Part shown: positions 17,518-29,290 of the stretch, piece by piece | How positions within the stretch are numbered: position 1 is the first letter of the stretch | How the letters are laid out: each line of letters starts with the position of its first letter | Notes under the pieces: generated by a model | The model's database searches: none | Seen by the model: the letters and a program-made list of their open reading frames with translations, nothing else | Told to the model about the DNA's origin: nothing | Made by a program: the position numbers and the translations under genes | Assembly (NCBI RefSeq): GCF_025961475.1 | Contig: NZ_JAOQNS010000002.1 | Coordinates: forward strand, 1 to 64,000 | From: Rhodobium gokarnense | Lineage (GTDB): Bacteria; Pseudomonadota; Alphaproteobacteria; Rhizobiales; Rhodobiaceae | Length of the DNA stretch: 64,000 nucleotides | Direction: 5' to 3'

Positions 17518-19566
17518 ATGGTTCGGTCCTTGAGTGCGCGCATCATCCTTGGTGTGGTGTTTTTGCTTTTTGTGGTTTCGGCAACGAATTTCGCCATCGG
17601 TCTCTATGTCGGCGACAGCATCATCGACGGGTCCTCGAAGCTCGTCGACGTCATGCAGAAGGGTATCGAGGACAAGGAAACGGCCCTGGAACAATCCGTC
17701 CACCAGGGGCTCACGCTCGAGACTGAACGCCTCGGCGCCATCCAGGAAACCGACCGTCTGCGCAGCACCATGAAGACCGAGAAGGAGGAGAGCTTCCTGC
17801 ACGGCAAGCGCTCCGGCCTGTCCGCCACCGTGGTGACCATGATCCGCGCCTCGATGATGTCCGGCGAGGCCTCCGCCACCACCGACCTGATCGACACCCT
17901 GACCGAAGATCCCAACCTTGCCTCCATCTCCCTGTGGCGCACCAACGGCGTCAAGGCGCTCAGCGACAACGCCACCATCGATGCGGTCAACGAGATGATG
18001 GGCGACGAGGTCTTCAAGCGCCGCACCGACGTGGCGACGGAAAGCATCGAGGGTCCGCGCGCCGAGGCGCTGCAGAAGGCGGTCGCCGATCCGGATGGCG
18101 ACGTCACGCTGGAGACCGAGATGGACATCGACGGCACCGAGACGCCGGTGATCTATTCCTACCACGTCCTGAAGAACACCGAGGAATGCCAGGGCTGCCA
18201 CACCGACGTGATGAGCCCGCGCGGCGTCCTTGAGATCGCCATTTCCCGCGCCGATCTGCTCGCCCTGCAGCAGAACGCGGAAAAGGAAATCGCCGCCCTT
18301 CAGGCAAGCCAGGCGGCCGAGGCGGAACAGCTCCGCACCGCGGCCGAGACCCGCGTCGAGAAGATGAAGGCGGACGTCGCCGCGCTCGCCGCGCTGGTCG
18401 GCGAACGGCGCGACGAGCTGAGCGCGCTGCACGGCGAATCCCGCTGGCTGCTGATCATCGTCACCGCCGTCGTGCTGGTCGTCGCCGTCGTCTTCATGAC
18501 GATCGCCCTGCGTCGCACCCTGTCGGTGCCGCTGACCCGGATGACCGAGGCGATGCGCAAGCTGTCCGGCGGCGACTTGGACACCACCATCCCGGCCCGC
18601 CACCGCAAGGATGAGATCGGCCAGATGGCCGGCGCGGTGCAGGTCTTCAAGGAGAGCATGATCACCTCGGCCGAGCTTGGCGAAGCCCAGGCCAAGGAAG
18701 AGGAGCGCAAGGAAGAGCGCCGCGTCCTGATGGAGGAACTGACGCTGGAATTCGAACAGCGCGTCTCCGGCGTCATGAAGGCGGTGCAGGAAGCGGCCGC
18801 GAGCATGGCGACGCTGTCGTCCGACCTCACCGACACGGCCGACCGCACCAACCACCGCGCCGCAGACGTCACCCGTTCGGTGGAGAACGTCTCGTCCAAC
18901 ATCGAGACCGTCGCCTCGGCGACCAGCGAACTGTCCTCCTCGATCCAGGAGATCAGCGCCCAGGTCGCCCAGTCGAGCACCGAGGCCCGCGCGGTCGCCG
19001 GCGACGCCGATGCCGCCAACAGCCGCGTGCGCAGCCTCGCCGATTCCGCAGAGCGCATCGGCGAGGTGGTGACCCTGATCCAGGGCATCGCCGAACAGAC
19101 CAACCTCTTGGCGCTGAACGCCACCATCGAGGCCGCCCGGGCCGGCGAGGCCGGCAAGGGCTTTGCGGTCGTCGCCGCCGAGGTCAAGGAACTGGCCACC
19201 CAGACCGCACGCGCCACCGAGGACATTGCCGACCAGGTCAGCTCGATCCAGGGCGCCACCCAGGAGACCGTCCACGCCATCCAGGGCATTGCGGAGAAGA
19301 TCGCCAAGATGAGCGAATCGAGCTCGGCGATCGCCGCGGCCGTTGAGGAGCAGGGCGCCGCCACCTCCGACATCTCGCGCAGCGTCAACCAGACCTCCGA
19401 CGCCACCCATCAGGTGACCGAGACGATCGCCGAGGTCTCCAAGGCGACCGGCGAGACCGGCCACGCGGCCGATACCGTGTCGAGGGCCGTCGTCAACCTG
19501 AAGGCCCAGTCCGAACAGCTCAATGAGCACGTCTCGGCCTTCCTGATGAACATCAAGGCCGTCTGA
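17518..19566 (+). CDS. Methyl-accepting chemotaxis protein with a c-type haem motif in its sensor domain
   Basis: A 682-residue chemoreceptor. One membrane segment at about 10-31 and a second at about 310-332 flank a periplasmic domain of roughly 280 residues. Inside it, CQGCH at about 224-228 is a classic CXXCH haem-c attachment site, in a context ([16 protein letters not shown]) like Tll0287/DUF3365-type haem sensor domains. A helical stretch rich in Ala/Glu follows, then HAMP after the second membrane segment and a full signalling domain with the hairpin tip [20 protein letters not shown] near 523. Such receptors may sense redox state, NO or oxygen. It is monocistronic, with an AT-rich 244-base upstream region and a terminator downstream, and no other che genes nearby. 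Confidence 0.9.
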   Translation: MVRSLSARIILGVVFLLFVVSATNFAIGLYVGDSIIDGSSKLVDVMQKGIEDKETALEQSVHQGLTLETERLGAIQETDRLRSTMKTEKEESFLHGKRSGLSATVVTMIRASMMSGEASATTDLIDTLTEDPNLASISLWRTNGVKALSDNATIDAVNEMMGDEVFKRRTDVATESIEGPRAEALQKAVADPDGDVTLETEMDIDGTETPVIYSYHVLKNTEECQGCHTDVMSPRGVLEIAISRADLLALQQNAEKEIAALQASQAAEAEQLRTAAETRVEKMKADVAALAALVGERRDELSALHGESRWLLIIVTAVVLVVAVVFMTIALRRTLSVPLTRMTEAMRKLSGGDLDTTIPARHRKDEIGQMAGAVQVFKESMITSAELGEAQAKEEERKEERRVLMEELTLEFEQRVSGVMKAVQEAAASMATLSSDLTDTADRTNHRAADVTRSVENVSSNIETVASATSELSSSIQEISAQVAQSSTEARAVAGDADAANSRVRSLADSAERIGEVVTLIQGIAEQTNLLALNATIEAARAGEAGKGFAVVAAEVKELATQTARATEDIADQVSSIQGATQETVHAIQGIAEKIAKMSESSSAIAAAVEEQGAATSDISRSVNQTSDATHQVTETIAEVSKATGETGHAADTVSRAVVNLKAQSEQLNEHVSAFLMNIKAV

Positions 19567-19600
19567 TCCGCCTTTCCGCCAACCGCACCATCGGACGTCG

Positions 19601-19632
19601 CCGCCGGCCCGGCAAAGGGCCGGCGGTTTTTT
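19601..19632 (+). terminator. Rho-independent terminator of the chemoreceptor gene
   Basis: A perfect 10-bp stem, CCGCCGGCCC (19601-19610) with GGGCCGGCGG (19617-19626), a six-base loop and a six-T tail, 35 bases past the chemoreceptor stop. Confidence 0.9.
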
Positions 19633-19729
19633 GCTGCACGGAGCAACAAGAGCGGGTCAGACGTTTCTCTGGCATCATGGCACCGCACGCCAACGGCGTG
19701 TGGGTGGATTGAGGGCAGGGAGAGGATCG

Positions 19730-20203
19730 ATGAAGTTTGAGATGACCGAGGTGTCGGAGCGCCCCTATCTCTATGTGGAGCGCACCACCGGCATGGACCC
19801 GGACGAAATCGGCGCGGCGATGGGCGCGGCCTTCGGCGAGGTGGCGGGGTTCCTGCAGGAACACGGCATCATGGCGACCTCCGCGCCGCTGTCGGCCTAT
19901 TACGAGTACGATCCGGAGAAACTGACCTTCCGCGCCGGCTTTCCGGTCGCCCCAGCCGATCTGGAACGGGCGTCCGGCAACGTCGAGGCCGGCACCTTGC
20001 CGGGCGGCCGGGTGATGACGTTCACCCATGTCGGGCCCTATTCGCGCCTGCGCGATTCCTACGCGGCGCTGATGGCCCATATGGCGGAAAACGGCCTGGA
20101 GTTCGGTGGCCCGGCCTGGGAGGTCTATGTCGACGATCCGGCAAAGGTGCCGGAGGAGGATCTCCACACGCTGGTCTATGTGTCGATCGCCGAGCCGGAA
20201 TAG
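19730..20203 (+). CDS. GyrI-like (AraC effector-binding-like) domain protein
   Basis: A 157-residue soluble protein with the GyrI-like small-molecule-binding fold found in SbmC and in the C-terminus of AraC-type regulators. The start at 19730 (MKFEMTEVSERPYLYVER) has a GGGAGAGG ribosome binding site; longer frames reach back into the preceding terminator. Typical features are the duplicated alpha-beta pattern, GRVMTFTHVGPYSRLRDSY near residues 93-111, and a final WEVYVDDP...VYVSIAEPE. There is no DNA-binding domain, so it is a stand-alone ligand-binding or detoxifying protein. It converges on glgB. Confidence 0.75.
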   Translation: MKFEMTEVSERPYLYVERTTGMDPDEIGAAMGAAFGEVAGFLQEHGIMATSAPLSAYYEYDPEKLTFRAGFPVAPADLERASGNVEAGTLPGGRVMTFTHVGPYSRLRDSYAALMAHMAENGLEFGGPAWEVYVDDPAKVPEEDLHTLVYVSIAEPE

Positions 20204-20305
20204 GGCCTCTCCGGGCCCTGTTCAGGTGCGGACCCGGCTCGGACATGCCAAGCGCAACCGCGCCGGCGCTCATGCGCCGCAAAGCCCCGCTGGCGCCTGA
20301 ACGCT

Positions 20306-22534
<2,229 letters not shown>

Positions 22535-22546
22535 ATCGATACTGCT

Positions 22547-24985
22547 CTAGCTTCCTACGGGAACGTTCCACATGTCCCGTGCGTAGCCGCGAATGGAACG
22601 GTCGGACGAGAACCATCCGACATTCGCAGTGTTGAGGATGGACCGGCGGGTCCAGTCGTCGGCATTGCGGAAGGCGCCGTCGATGATCCGCTGGGCCTCA
22701 CAGTAGGCCGCGAAATCCACCGTGACGAGGAAATAGTCGTCATAGCGCAGCTTGTCGGTGACGGCGTGGAAGCGGCCGCGGTCGTCCGGGGAAAAGTCGC
22801 CCCGTTCGATCATCTGCACGGCCTCGGCGAGCGCCGGCGTGTTGTTGACGATCTCGTTGGAGTTGAAGCCGGTCTTGCGGATATCGGCAACGCCCTCGGC
22901 GGTCAGGCCGAAGATGAAGATGTTGTCCTCGCCGACCCGTTCGCAGATCTCCACATTGGCGCCGTCGAGCGTGCCGACGGTGAGCGCGCCGTTGAGGGCG
23001 AACTTCATGTTGCCGGTGCCGGACGCCTCCATGCCGGCGGTCGAGATCTGTTCCGACAGGTCGGCCGCCGGGATGATGATCTCGGCCGAGGAGACGTTGT
23101 AGTTCGGCATGAAGACGACCTTCAGGAGATTGCCGATCTCCGGGTCGTTGTTGACCACATTGGCGACGTCGTTGATCAGCTTGATGATCATCTTGGCCAT
23201 GAAATAGCCCGGCGCCGCCTTGCCGGCGAAGATCTTCACCCGCGGCGTCCACTCGCCGTTCGGGTTCGCCTTGATGGCGTTGTAGCGGGCGATCACTTCA
23301 AGGATGTTGAGGAGCTGGCGCTTGTATTCGTGGATGCGCTTGATGTGCACGTCGAACATGGCGTGCGGATCGACCGAGATGCCGCAGCGCTTCTTGATCT
23401 CCCCGGCAAGCCGCACCTTGTTGGCGAGCTTGGCCTCGGCGAAGCGGTCACGGAAATTGGCGTTGTCGGCCAGCGGCAGCGCCGCCTCGATATATTCCAG
23501 GTCGCCGACCCAGCGCTCGCCGATCGATTCGATGAGGAGGTCGCGCAGGCCCGGATTGCACTGGTAGAGCCAGCGCCGCGGCGTGATGCCGTTGGTCTGG
23601 TTGACGATGCGGTCCGGATAGAGCGCGTGCAGGTCGGCGAACACCGTCTTCTTCATCAGGTCGGTATGCAGCGCCGAGACGCCGTTGACCCGGTGGCTGC
23701 CGATGAAGGCGAGGTTGCCCATGCGCACCCCGCCATAGTCGTCGATCACCTTGGTGGAGCCGAAGGAGACGTCGGTGCGGTGGTTTTCCAGATATTTTCG
23801 GTGCTGGTGGTCGATCCACTCGATGAGCTGCATGTGCCGCGGCAGCACGTGGCGCATCATGTCGACGGGCCAGCGCTCCAGCGCCTCCGGCATCAGGGTG
23901 TGGTTGGTGTAGCAGAGCGTCCGGTTGGTGATGTCGAACGCCTTTTCCAGCGGCAGGTCGTGCTCGTCGACGAGCCGGCGCAGCAGCTCCGGCACGGCGA
24001 TCGAGGGATGGGTGTCGTTGAGCTGGATCGCGGCGTGGTCGGGCAGGCTCTCCACGTCGCCGTGGAACATCAGGTGCCGGATCAGGATGTCTTCCAGCGA
24101 GGCGGCGGTGAAGAAATACTCCTGCTTCAGCCGCAGCTCCTTGCCCTCATGGGTGGTGTCGTCCGGATAGAGGATGCGCGAAATGGTCTCGGCGAGCACC
24201 GCATGGCGGGCGGCGGACAGGTAGTCGCCGCGATTGAACTTGTCGAGGTCGAACATCTTGATCGGGTTGGCCGCCCACAGGCGCAGCGTATTGACGTTGG
24301 CGGCCTGCCAGCCGGCGATCGGCGTGTCGAACGGCGTGGCGATGACCCGGTCGGCCGGCCGCCAGGTCGCGCGGCCGTTCTCGTCGGTTTCCACATGGCC
24401 GCCGAAATTGATGGTGTGCCGGACCTCGGGGCGCTCGAACTCCCAGACATGGCCGGAGACCAGCCAGTCCTCGGCCTCCTCCATCTGCCAGCCGTTTTCG
24501 ATGCGCTGGCGGAACAGGCCGTGCTCGTAGCGGATGCCGTAGCCGAAGGCGGAGATGCCGAGGCTCGACATGGAATCGAGGAAGCAGGCGGCAAGGCGCC
24601 CAAGGCCGCCATTGCCGAGGGCTGCGTCGGCCTCGCACTGGATCACGGCCTCGTAGTCGACGCCGAGCCGGTCCATCGCCTCGTGGCAGGTCTCGTCCAT
24701 GCCGAGATTGGACACCGCGTCGCGCAGCAGCCGGCCGATGAGGAATTCCATCGACAGGTAATAGACGCGCTTCGGGCGGTGTGCCCGGCGATTGCGCATG
24801 CCGGTGTGCCAGTAGTCGACCACATGGTCGCGCACGGCCAGCGACAGCGCCGCGTTCCAGTGGCCGAGATCGGCCCGGTCGGGGTCCTTGCCGACGGTGT
24901 AGATCAGACGATCGACGATCCGCTGCTGCAGATCGGCGGCGGCGCCGGATGCGGACTCAAACGGTTCCAGTCCGGAAAGCGTCAT
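22547..24985 (-). CDS. glgP: Glycogen phosphorylase (GT35)
   Basis: An 812-residue pyridoxal-phosphate enzyme releasing glucose-1-phosphate from glycogen ends. The PLP-lysine motif EASGTGNMKFALNGA occurs near residue 660, followed by GTLDGANVEI. Earlier, GNGGLGRLAACFLDS near 122 and EFLIGRLLRD near 80 are conserved. Length is normal. It is first gene of glgP-glgB on the minus strand, with its promoter in the 407-base spacer shared with the first TSUP transporter gene. No phosphoglucomutase gene is present in this glycogen block. Confidence 0.95.
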   Translation of the reverse strand: MTLSGLEPFESASGAAADLQQRIVDRLIYTVGKDPDRADLGHWNAALSLAVRDHVVDYWHTGMRNRRAHRPKRVYYLSMEFLIGRLLRDAVSNLGMDETCHEAMDRLGVDYEAVIQCEADAALGNGGLGRLAACFLDSMSSLGISAFGYGIRYEHGLFRQRIENGWQMEEAEDWLVSGHVWEFERPEVRHTINFGGHVETDENGRATWRPADRVIATPFDTPIAGWQAANVNTLRLWAANPIKMFDLDKFNRGDYLSAARHAVLAETISRILYPDDTTHEGKELRLKQEYFFTAASLEDILIRHLMFHGDVESLPDHAAIQLNDTHPSIAVPELLRRLVDEHDLPLEKAFDITNRTLCYTNHTLMPEALERWPVDMMRHVLPRHMQLIEWIDHQHRKYLENHRTDVSFGSTKVIDDYGGVRMGNLAFIGSHRVNGVSALHTDLMKKTVFADLHALYPDRIVNQTNGITPRRWLYQCNPGLRDLLIESIGERWVGDLEYIEAALPLADNANFRDRFAEAKLANKVRLAGEIKKRCGISVDPHAMFDVHIKRIHEYKRQLLNILEVIARYNAIKANPNGEWTPRVKIFAGKAAPGYFMAKMIIKLINDVANVVNNDPEIGNLLKVVFMPNYNVSSAEIIIPAADLSEQISTAGMEASGTGNMKFALNGALTVGTLDGANVEICERVGEDNIFIFGLTAEGVADIRKTGFNSNEIVNNTPALAEAVQMIERGDFSPDDRGRFHAVTDKLRYDDYFLVTVDFAAYCEAQRIIDGAFRNADDWTRRSILNTANVGWFSSDRSIRGYARDMWNVPVGS

Positions 24986-25392
24986 CTATAAAAATCCTTC
25001 GCGCGGATGTTGAGGGGCGGCCAATGTGCCTTGGCCCGCCGTCTCGGGAATAGTGACGGGCGCCTCCGTATTCCTTCTTACAGACAACCATAGGAAAACG
25101 AAAGCGCATGACAAGGTGGTGTCGGGGAGCGCTGGGAGGTGCGGGAGGCGAAAAGCCCATACCCCGATACCTCTTTGATAACGCACGGGCCGCCGGTTTG
25201 TTGCATCGCAATATTGCCCTTGAGAATTGTGCCAAGCCCGCAGCCGGGCGCACCGTGCGCTGAAAAAACTTCGACTTTATGACATCTTCATATTAGCATG
25301 TGTATAACAGGTATTGACAGGAGACGCGATTTTGGGTTTGACGTGCTATTCGTTGTGGGCCGCATCTCAACTCCAGACTCGCGAGTATCCTC
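24986..25392. other. Divergent spacer between glgP and the first TSUP gene
   Basis: About 400 bases without a gene. The right part (25262-25325) is AT-rich, with TATAAC and a TTGACA that are not at canonical spacing to each other, and is the likely promoter region for the TSUP genes. I see no perfect operator palindrome. Confidence 0.45.
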
Positions 25393-26319
25393 GTGCAGCT
25401 ATACCTTCCGATTGCTGAGATCCCGGTCAATGTCTTCCTGATTTTCGGTATGGGCGCCGCCGTCGGATTTCTTTCCGGCATGTTCGGCGTTGGCGGTGGC
25501 TTTCTTATGACGCCGCTGCTCATTTTTACCGGCATCCCGCCCGCCGTCGCCGTCGCCACCGAGGCCAACCAGATCGTCGCCTCGTCCTTTTCCGGCGCGC
25601 TGGTGCATTTCCGACGAGGCTCGGTCGACATAAGGCTGGGGATAATGTTGCTCCTCGGGGGCTTCGTCGGCGCCGGCTTCGGCGTCTGGCTGTTCAAGAT
25701 ACTGCGCGAGCTCGGCCAGCTCGATCTCATCATCTCGCTCTGCTACGTCATCTTCCTCGGCGTCATCGGCAGCCTGATGATGGTCGAAAGCCTGATGGCG
25801 ATGCGCCGGGCGAGCCGCAGCGGGCGTTCCGACGTGCGCCGTCCCGGCCAGCACAACTGGATCCACAAGCTGCCCTTCAAGGTGCGCTTCAAGCGCTCCA
25901 AGCTCTACCTTTCCGCCATTCCCGTGCTGGTGCTCGGCGCCCTCGTCGGCATCCTCGCCTCCATCATGGGCGTCGGCGGCGGCTTCATCATGGTGCCGGC
26001 GATGATCTACCTGTTGCGCGTGCCGACCAACATCGTCATCGGCACGTCCCTCTTCCAGATCGTCTTCGTCACCGCCTTCACCACGATCACCCAGGCGACG
26101 GCCAACATGACGGTCGACGTGGTGCTGGCACTGATTCTCATGATCGGCGGCGTCATCGGCGCCCAGTTCGGCGCCGAGGTCGGCCAGAAGCTGCGCGGCG
26201 AGCAGTTGCGCGCCCTTCTCGGCGGCCTCGTCCTCGCCGTCTGCCTGCGCCTTGCCTACAATCTGGTGATCACACCGGAGGAGTTCTATTCCGTCGGCGA
26301 GATGATCGGCGGCCATTGA
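25393..26319 (+). CDS. TSUP-family sulfur-anion transporter, copy 1 (TauE/SafE)
   Basis: A 308-residue membrane protein of the TSUP (TauE/SafE, DUF81) family, proposed to move sulfite, sulfoacetate or related sulfur anions. Each half begins with a family glycine motif: GFLSGMFGVGGGFLMTPLL near residues 25-43 and ASIMGVGGGFIMVPAMIYLL near 190-210, with a basic cytoplasmic loop (RFKRSKLY) between. It starts at GTG. The next gene, 210 bases on, is a near-identical paralogue. dsrA follows, so sulfite export from the rDsr pathway or sulfur-anion import is a reasonable role; the substrate is not readable from sequence. Confidence 0.85.
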   Translation: MQLYLPIAEIPVNVFLIFGMGAAVGFLSGMFGVGGGFLMTPLLIFTGIPPAVAVATEANQIVASSFSGALVHFRRGSVDIRLGIMLLLGGFVGAGFGVWLFKILRELGQLDLIISLCYVIFLGVIGSLMMVESLMAMRRASRSGRSDVRRPGQHNWIHKLPFKVRFKRSKLYLSAIPVLVLGALVGILASIMGVGGGFIMVPAMIYLLRVPTNIVIGTSLFQIVFVTAFTTITQATANMTVDVVLALILMIGGVIGAQFGAEVGQKLRGEQLRALLGGLVLAVCLRLAYNLVITPEEFYSVGEMIGGH

Positions 26320-26529
26320 CGCGGTTCACCTCCGGCGCCGGCAAGGTTTCCTGTCGCGGCAAAAACATAAGCCGGAAGTTTACGTTAGGGCGAATTCGAA
26401 TATTCGCGGGTGTCCTATGCCTATTGACATCTGCGACAATTGTGTCTTTGACGTAGCAACCGGCGCCGACCGCTTCTTTCCCACCCGGCCGACGCGCTTC
26501 GCCAACCCGACAGTTCCGCGAGCGTTTTC

Positions 26530-27459
26530 GTGCAGCTCTATCTTCCGATCGCCGAACTGCCGGTGAACATCTTTCTGCTTCTCGGCATGGGTGCGGCCGT
26601 CGGGTTCCTGTCCGGCATGTTCGGGGTCGGCGGCGGCTTCCTGATGACGCCGCTGCTGATCTTCATCGGCATCCCGCCGGGCGTTGCGGTCGCCACCGGC
26701 GCCAACCAGATCATCGCCTCCTCCGTCTCCGGCGCGCTCGTCCACTACCGACGAGGCACCGTCGACATAAGGCTCGGGGTGATGCTGCTGCTCGGCGGCT
26801 TCGTCGGCGCCGGCTTCGGTGTCTGGCTGTTCAAGATGCTGCGCGAGCTCGGCCAGCTCGATCTCATCATTTCGCTCTGTTACGTGATGTTTCTGGGCAT
26901 TATCGGCGGCCTGATGATGGTCGAGGCGCTGATCGCTATCCGCCGCTCCGCCAGGGACCATGCGGCGGCCGACCGGCGCCGGCCGGGCCACCACAACTGG
27001 GTCCACCGGCTGCCCTTCAAGATGCGCTTCAAGCGCTCCAAGCTCTACCTGTCGGTCATTCCGGTGCTGGTGCTCGGCGGCCTGGTCGGCGTGCTTGCCT
27101 CGATCATGGGCGTCGGCGGCGGCTTCATCATGGTGCCGGCGATGATCTATCTCCTGCGCGTGCCGACCAACATCGTCATCGGCACGTCGCTGTTCCAGAT
27201 CGTCTTCGTCACCGGCTTCACCACCATCAGCCAGTCGGCCACCAACCACACGGTCGACGTGGTGCTGGCGCTGATCCTGATGGTCGGCGGTGTCATCGGC
27301 GCCCAGTTCGGGGCCCAGGTCGGCCAGAAGCTGCGCGGCGAGCAGTTGCGCGCCCTGCTCGGCGCGCTGGTGCTTGCGGTCTGCCTGCGGCTGGCGTTCA
27401 ATCTGGTGATCACGCCCGAGCAGCTCTACTCCGTCGGCCGCATGATCGGCGCCGGCTAA
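26530..27459 (+). CDS. TSUP-family sulfur-anion transporter, copy 2 (TauE/SafE)
   Basis: A 309-residue paralogue of the preceding gene: 53 of the first 60 residues are identical by eye, and both start at GTG with the same MQLYLPIAE. The duplicate Gly-rich motifs (FGVGGGFLMTP, MGVGGGFIMVP) and the basic central loop are conserved. Divergence concentrates in the loop after transmembrane segment 4 (RSARDHAAADRRRPG). The tandem copy lies 387 bases upstream of dsrA. Two copies may differ in substrate, direction or expression. The 210-base gap between them is enough for a separate promoter. Confidence 0.85.
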   Translation: MQLYLPIAELPVNIFLLLGMGAAVGFLSGMFGVGGGFLMTPLLIFIGIPPGVAVATGANQIIASSVSGALVHYRRGTVDIRLGVMLLLGGFVGAGFGVWLFKMLRELGQLDLIISLCYVMFLGIIGGLMMVEALIAIRRSARDHAAADRRRPGHHNWVHRLPFKMRFKRSKLYLSVIPVLVLGGLVGVLASIMGVGGGFIMVPAMIYLLRVPTNIVIGTSLFQIVFVTGFTTISQSATNHTVDVVLALILMVGGVIGAQFGAQVGQKLRGEQLRALLGALVLAVCLRLAFNLVITPEQLYSVGRMIGAG

Positions 27460-27640
27460 GCTTTTGCCGGTGCGCTTTGGCGCTGCCCCGGGCGGCCGGT
27501 CGATGCCCGCCGTGCGCGCAAAAGACGACGCGGCGCACACCGGTCGTTTAGGTGCAGCGCAGCACAATTGTTGCGCCTGCGAAGGTATATAATCCCCGGA
27601 AACTTGCCACTTTTAATGTCGATATAAATCATATTAGTTC

Positions 27641-27669
27641 TTGCTGATATGATAACATCGCTATATGAT
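27641..27669 (+). promoter_or_regulatory. Candidate sigma-70 promoter of the dsr operon
   Basis: TTGCTG (27641-27646) and TATGAT (27664-27669) are separated by exactly 17 bases, close to consensus. They lie in an AT-rich island about 180 bases upstream of dsrA. No start-site data are available, so this is a sequence-based proposal. Confidence 0.45.
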
Positions 27670-27707
27670 GACTTTCTGCCGAGAGGGAACGGTATCAGCA
27701 TACGGGG

Positions 27708-27738
27708 CTCCCGGTGCGCATCTCGCGGCAACCGGGAG
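27708..27738 (+). promoter_or_regulatory. Hairpin in the dsrA leader
   Basis: CTCCCGGT (27708-27715) pairs with ACCGGGAG (27731-27738), leaving a 15-base loop. It lacks a T tail, so it is not a terminator. It may stabilise the leader or bind a regulator. Confidence 0.35.
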
Positions 27739-27846
27739 TGAGCGCCGATCGACTGGTCGGTCACTGTTATTGAACGCGGCGATTGTCGAAAAGAGGCGGT
27801 AAACGCCCGACGCGACCGCGGAGCCACAAGGAGAGGGTGAGAACTC

Positions 27847-29142
27847 ATGGCGAATTCGAATGGCGGAGACGCGCGCGACCAACATGCGACGCCGATGCTC
27901 GACGAGCTGGAAACCGGTCCCTGGCCCAGCTTCATCACCGGCCTGAAGCGGCTGCGCGATTCCTCCGACAAGCAATACGCGCCGATGGTCAACGACCTGC
28001 TCGGCCAGCTTGAGCATTCCTACGAGAACCGCCTCGGCTACTGGAAGGGCGGCACCGTGTCCGTCTTCGGCTACGGCGGCGGCATCATCCCGCGCTTTTC
28101 CGAGGTCGCCGACAAGTTCCCGGCCTCCAAGGAATTCCACACCCTGCGCGTCCAGCCGCCGGCGGGCTACCACTACACCACCGACGTGCTGCGCCAGATG
28201 TGCGACATCTGGGAGCGCCACGGCTCGGGCCTGATCGCCTTCCACGGCCAGTCCGGCGACATCATGTTCCAGGGCTGCTCCACGGAGAACACCCAGAAGG
28301 CGTTCGACGAGCTCAACGAGATCGGCTTCGACCTCGGCGGCGCCGGCCCGGCCCTGCGCACCTCCATGAGCTGCGTCGGCCATGCCCGCTGCGAGATGTC
28401 CTGCTACGACGAGGTCAAGGCGCATCGCGAGGTCATCAACGAGTTCCTCGACGAGATGCACCGCCCGGCGCTGCCCTACAAGTTCAAGTTCAAGTTTTCC
28501 GGTTGCCCGAACGACTGCGTCAACGCTATCCACCGCGCCGATTTCGCGGTCATCGGCACCTGGCGCGACGACATGAAGGTCAACCAGGAAGAGGTCAAGA
28601 AATACGTCGCCGAGGTCGGCCGCAAATACGCCATCGACCACGTCGTCGCGATGTGTCCGACCCGCGCCCTCAGCCTCAATGACGACGACACGCTCGAGGT
28701 CGACAACAAGTCCTGCGTGCGCTGCATGCACTGCCTCAATGTCATGACCAAGGCGCTGTCGCCGGGCGACGACCGCGGCGTCTCGATCCTCATCGGCGGC
28801 AAGCGCGCCCTCAAGATCGGCGACCTCATGGGCATCATGATCAAGCCGTTCATGAAGCTGGAGACCGACGAGGACTACGAGGAGCTGAAGGAGTTCGCCG
28901 GCGAGGTGATCGACTTCTTCGCCGAGAACGCCCTGGAGCACGAGCGCATCGGCGAGACCATCGACCGCATCGGACTGCCCGCCTTCCTGGAGGCCGTCGG
29001 CGTCGATCCGGACCCGAACATGGTCAAGCACCCGCGGACCTCCTGCTTCGTGCGCACCGACGACTTCACCGAGGAAGCGGAGAAGTGGTACGCGCGCAAG
29101 GGCAGGAAGGCGGACGACGACGCCACGGTCGCCGCGGAATAG
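27847..29142 (+). CDS. dsrA: Reverse-type dissimilatory sulfite reductase alpha subunit
   Basis: A 431-residue sirohaem protein; DsrA2B2 acts in the cytoplasm, here in the oxidative direction, producing sulfite from DsrC-carried sulfane sulfur. The sirohaem-4Fe4S Cys pairs are seen in SCVGHARCEMSC near residues 177-188 and SGCPNDC near 218-224. A ferredoxin-type insertion has CPTRAL and CVRCMHCLNVM near 272-301. Assignment to the oxidative type rests on the neighbours dsrEFH and dsrL, and soeABC, not on a tree. It is first gene of dsrABEFHCMKLJOP. Confidence 0.95.
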   Translation: MANSNGGDARDQHATPMLDELETGPWPSFITGLKRLRDSSDKQYAPMVNDLLGQLEHSYENRLGYWKGGTVSVFGYGGGIIPRFSEVADKFPASKEFHTLRVQPPAGYHYTTDVLRQMCDIWERHGSGLIAFHGQSGDIMFQGCSTENTQKAFDELNEIGFDLGGAGPALRTSMSCVGHARCEMSCYDEVKAHREVINEFLDEMHRPALPYKFKFKFSGCPNDCVNAIHRADFAVIGTWRDDMKVNQEEVKKYVAEVGRKYAIDHVVAMCPTRALSLNDDDTLEVDNKSCVRCMHCLNVMTKALSPGDDRGVSILIGGKRALKIGDLMGIMIKPFMKLETDEDYEELKEFAGEVIDFFAENALEHERIGETIDRIGLPAFLEAVGVDPDPNMVKHPRTSCFVRTDDFTEEAEKWYARKGRKADDDATVAAE

Positions 29143-29175
29143 CGGCACTGGACGAGGCGAGATCCCATGAAAAAG

Positions 29176-29219
29176 GCGCGGCCTGCGACATCGGCACCGG
29201 TTTGCCGAAAGGGCCGCGC
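29176..29219 (+). promoter_or_regulatory. Nested hairpin between dsrA and dsrB
   Basis: Outer arms GCGCGGCC (29176-29183) and GGCCGCGC (29212-29219) enclose an inner stem CGGCA (29192-29196) with TGCCG (29203-29207). There is no T run. It could protect or process the dsrA-dsrB mRNA; dsrA and dsrB are usually closer together than the 148 bases seen here. Confidence 0.4.
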
Positions 29220-29290
29220 TCCAGAAAAGTCTAGGACCGGGAATGCGCGCGCGACCGGCGCCGCATTCCGATCTGGGGAGATGACGACAG

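Larger units (their letters stand above)
27460..27846 (+). other. dsr leader and promoter region
   Basis: No gene is seen in these 387 bases. The region is AT-rich from about 27590 to 27670 and then GC-rich. It contains the candidate promoter at 27641-27669 and a hairpin at 27708-27738. The dsrA ribosome binding site is GGAGAGGG at about 27830-27837. Confidence 0.5.
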
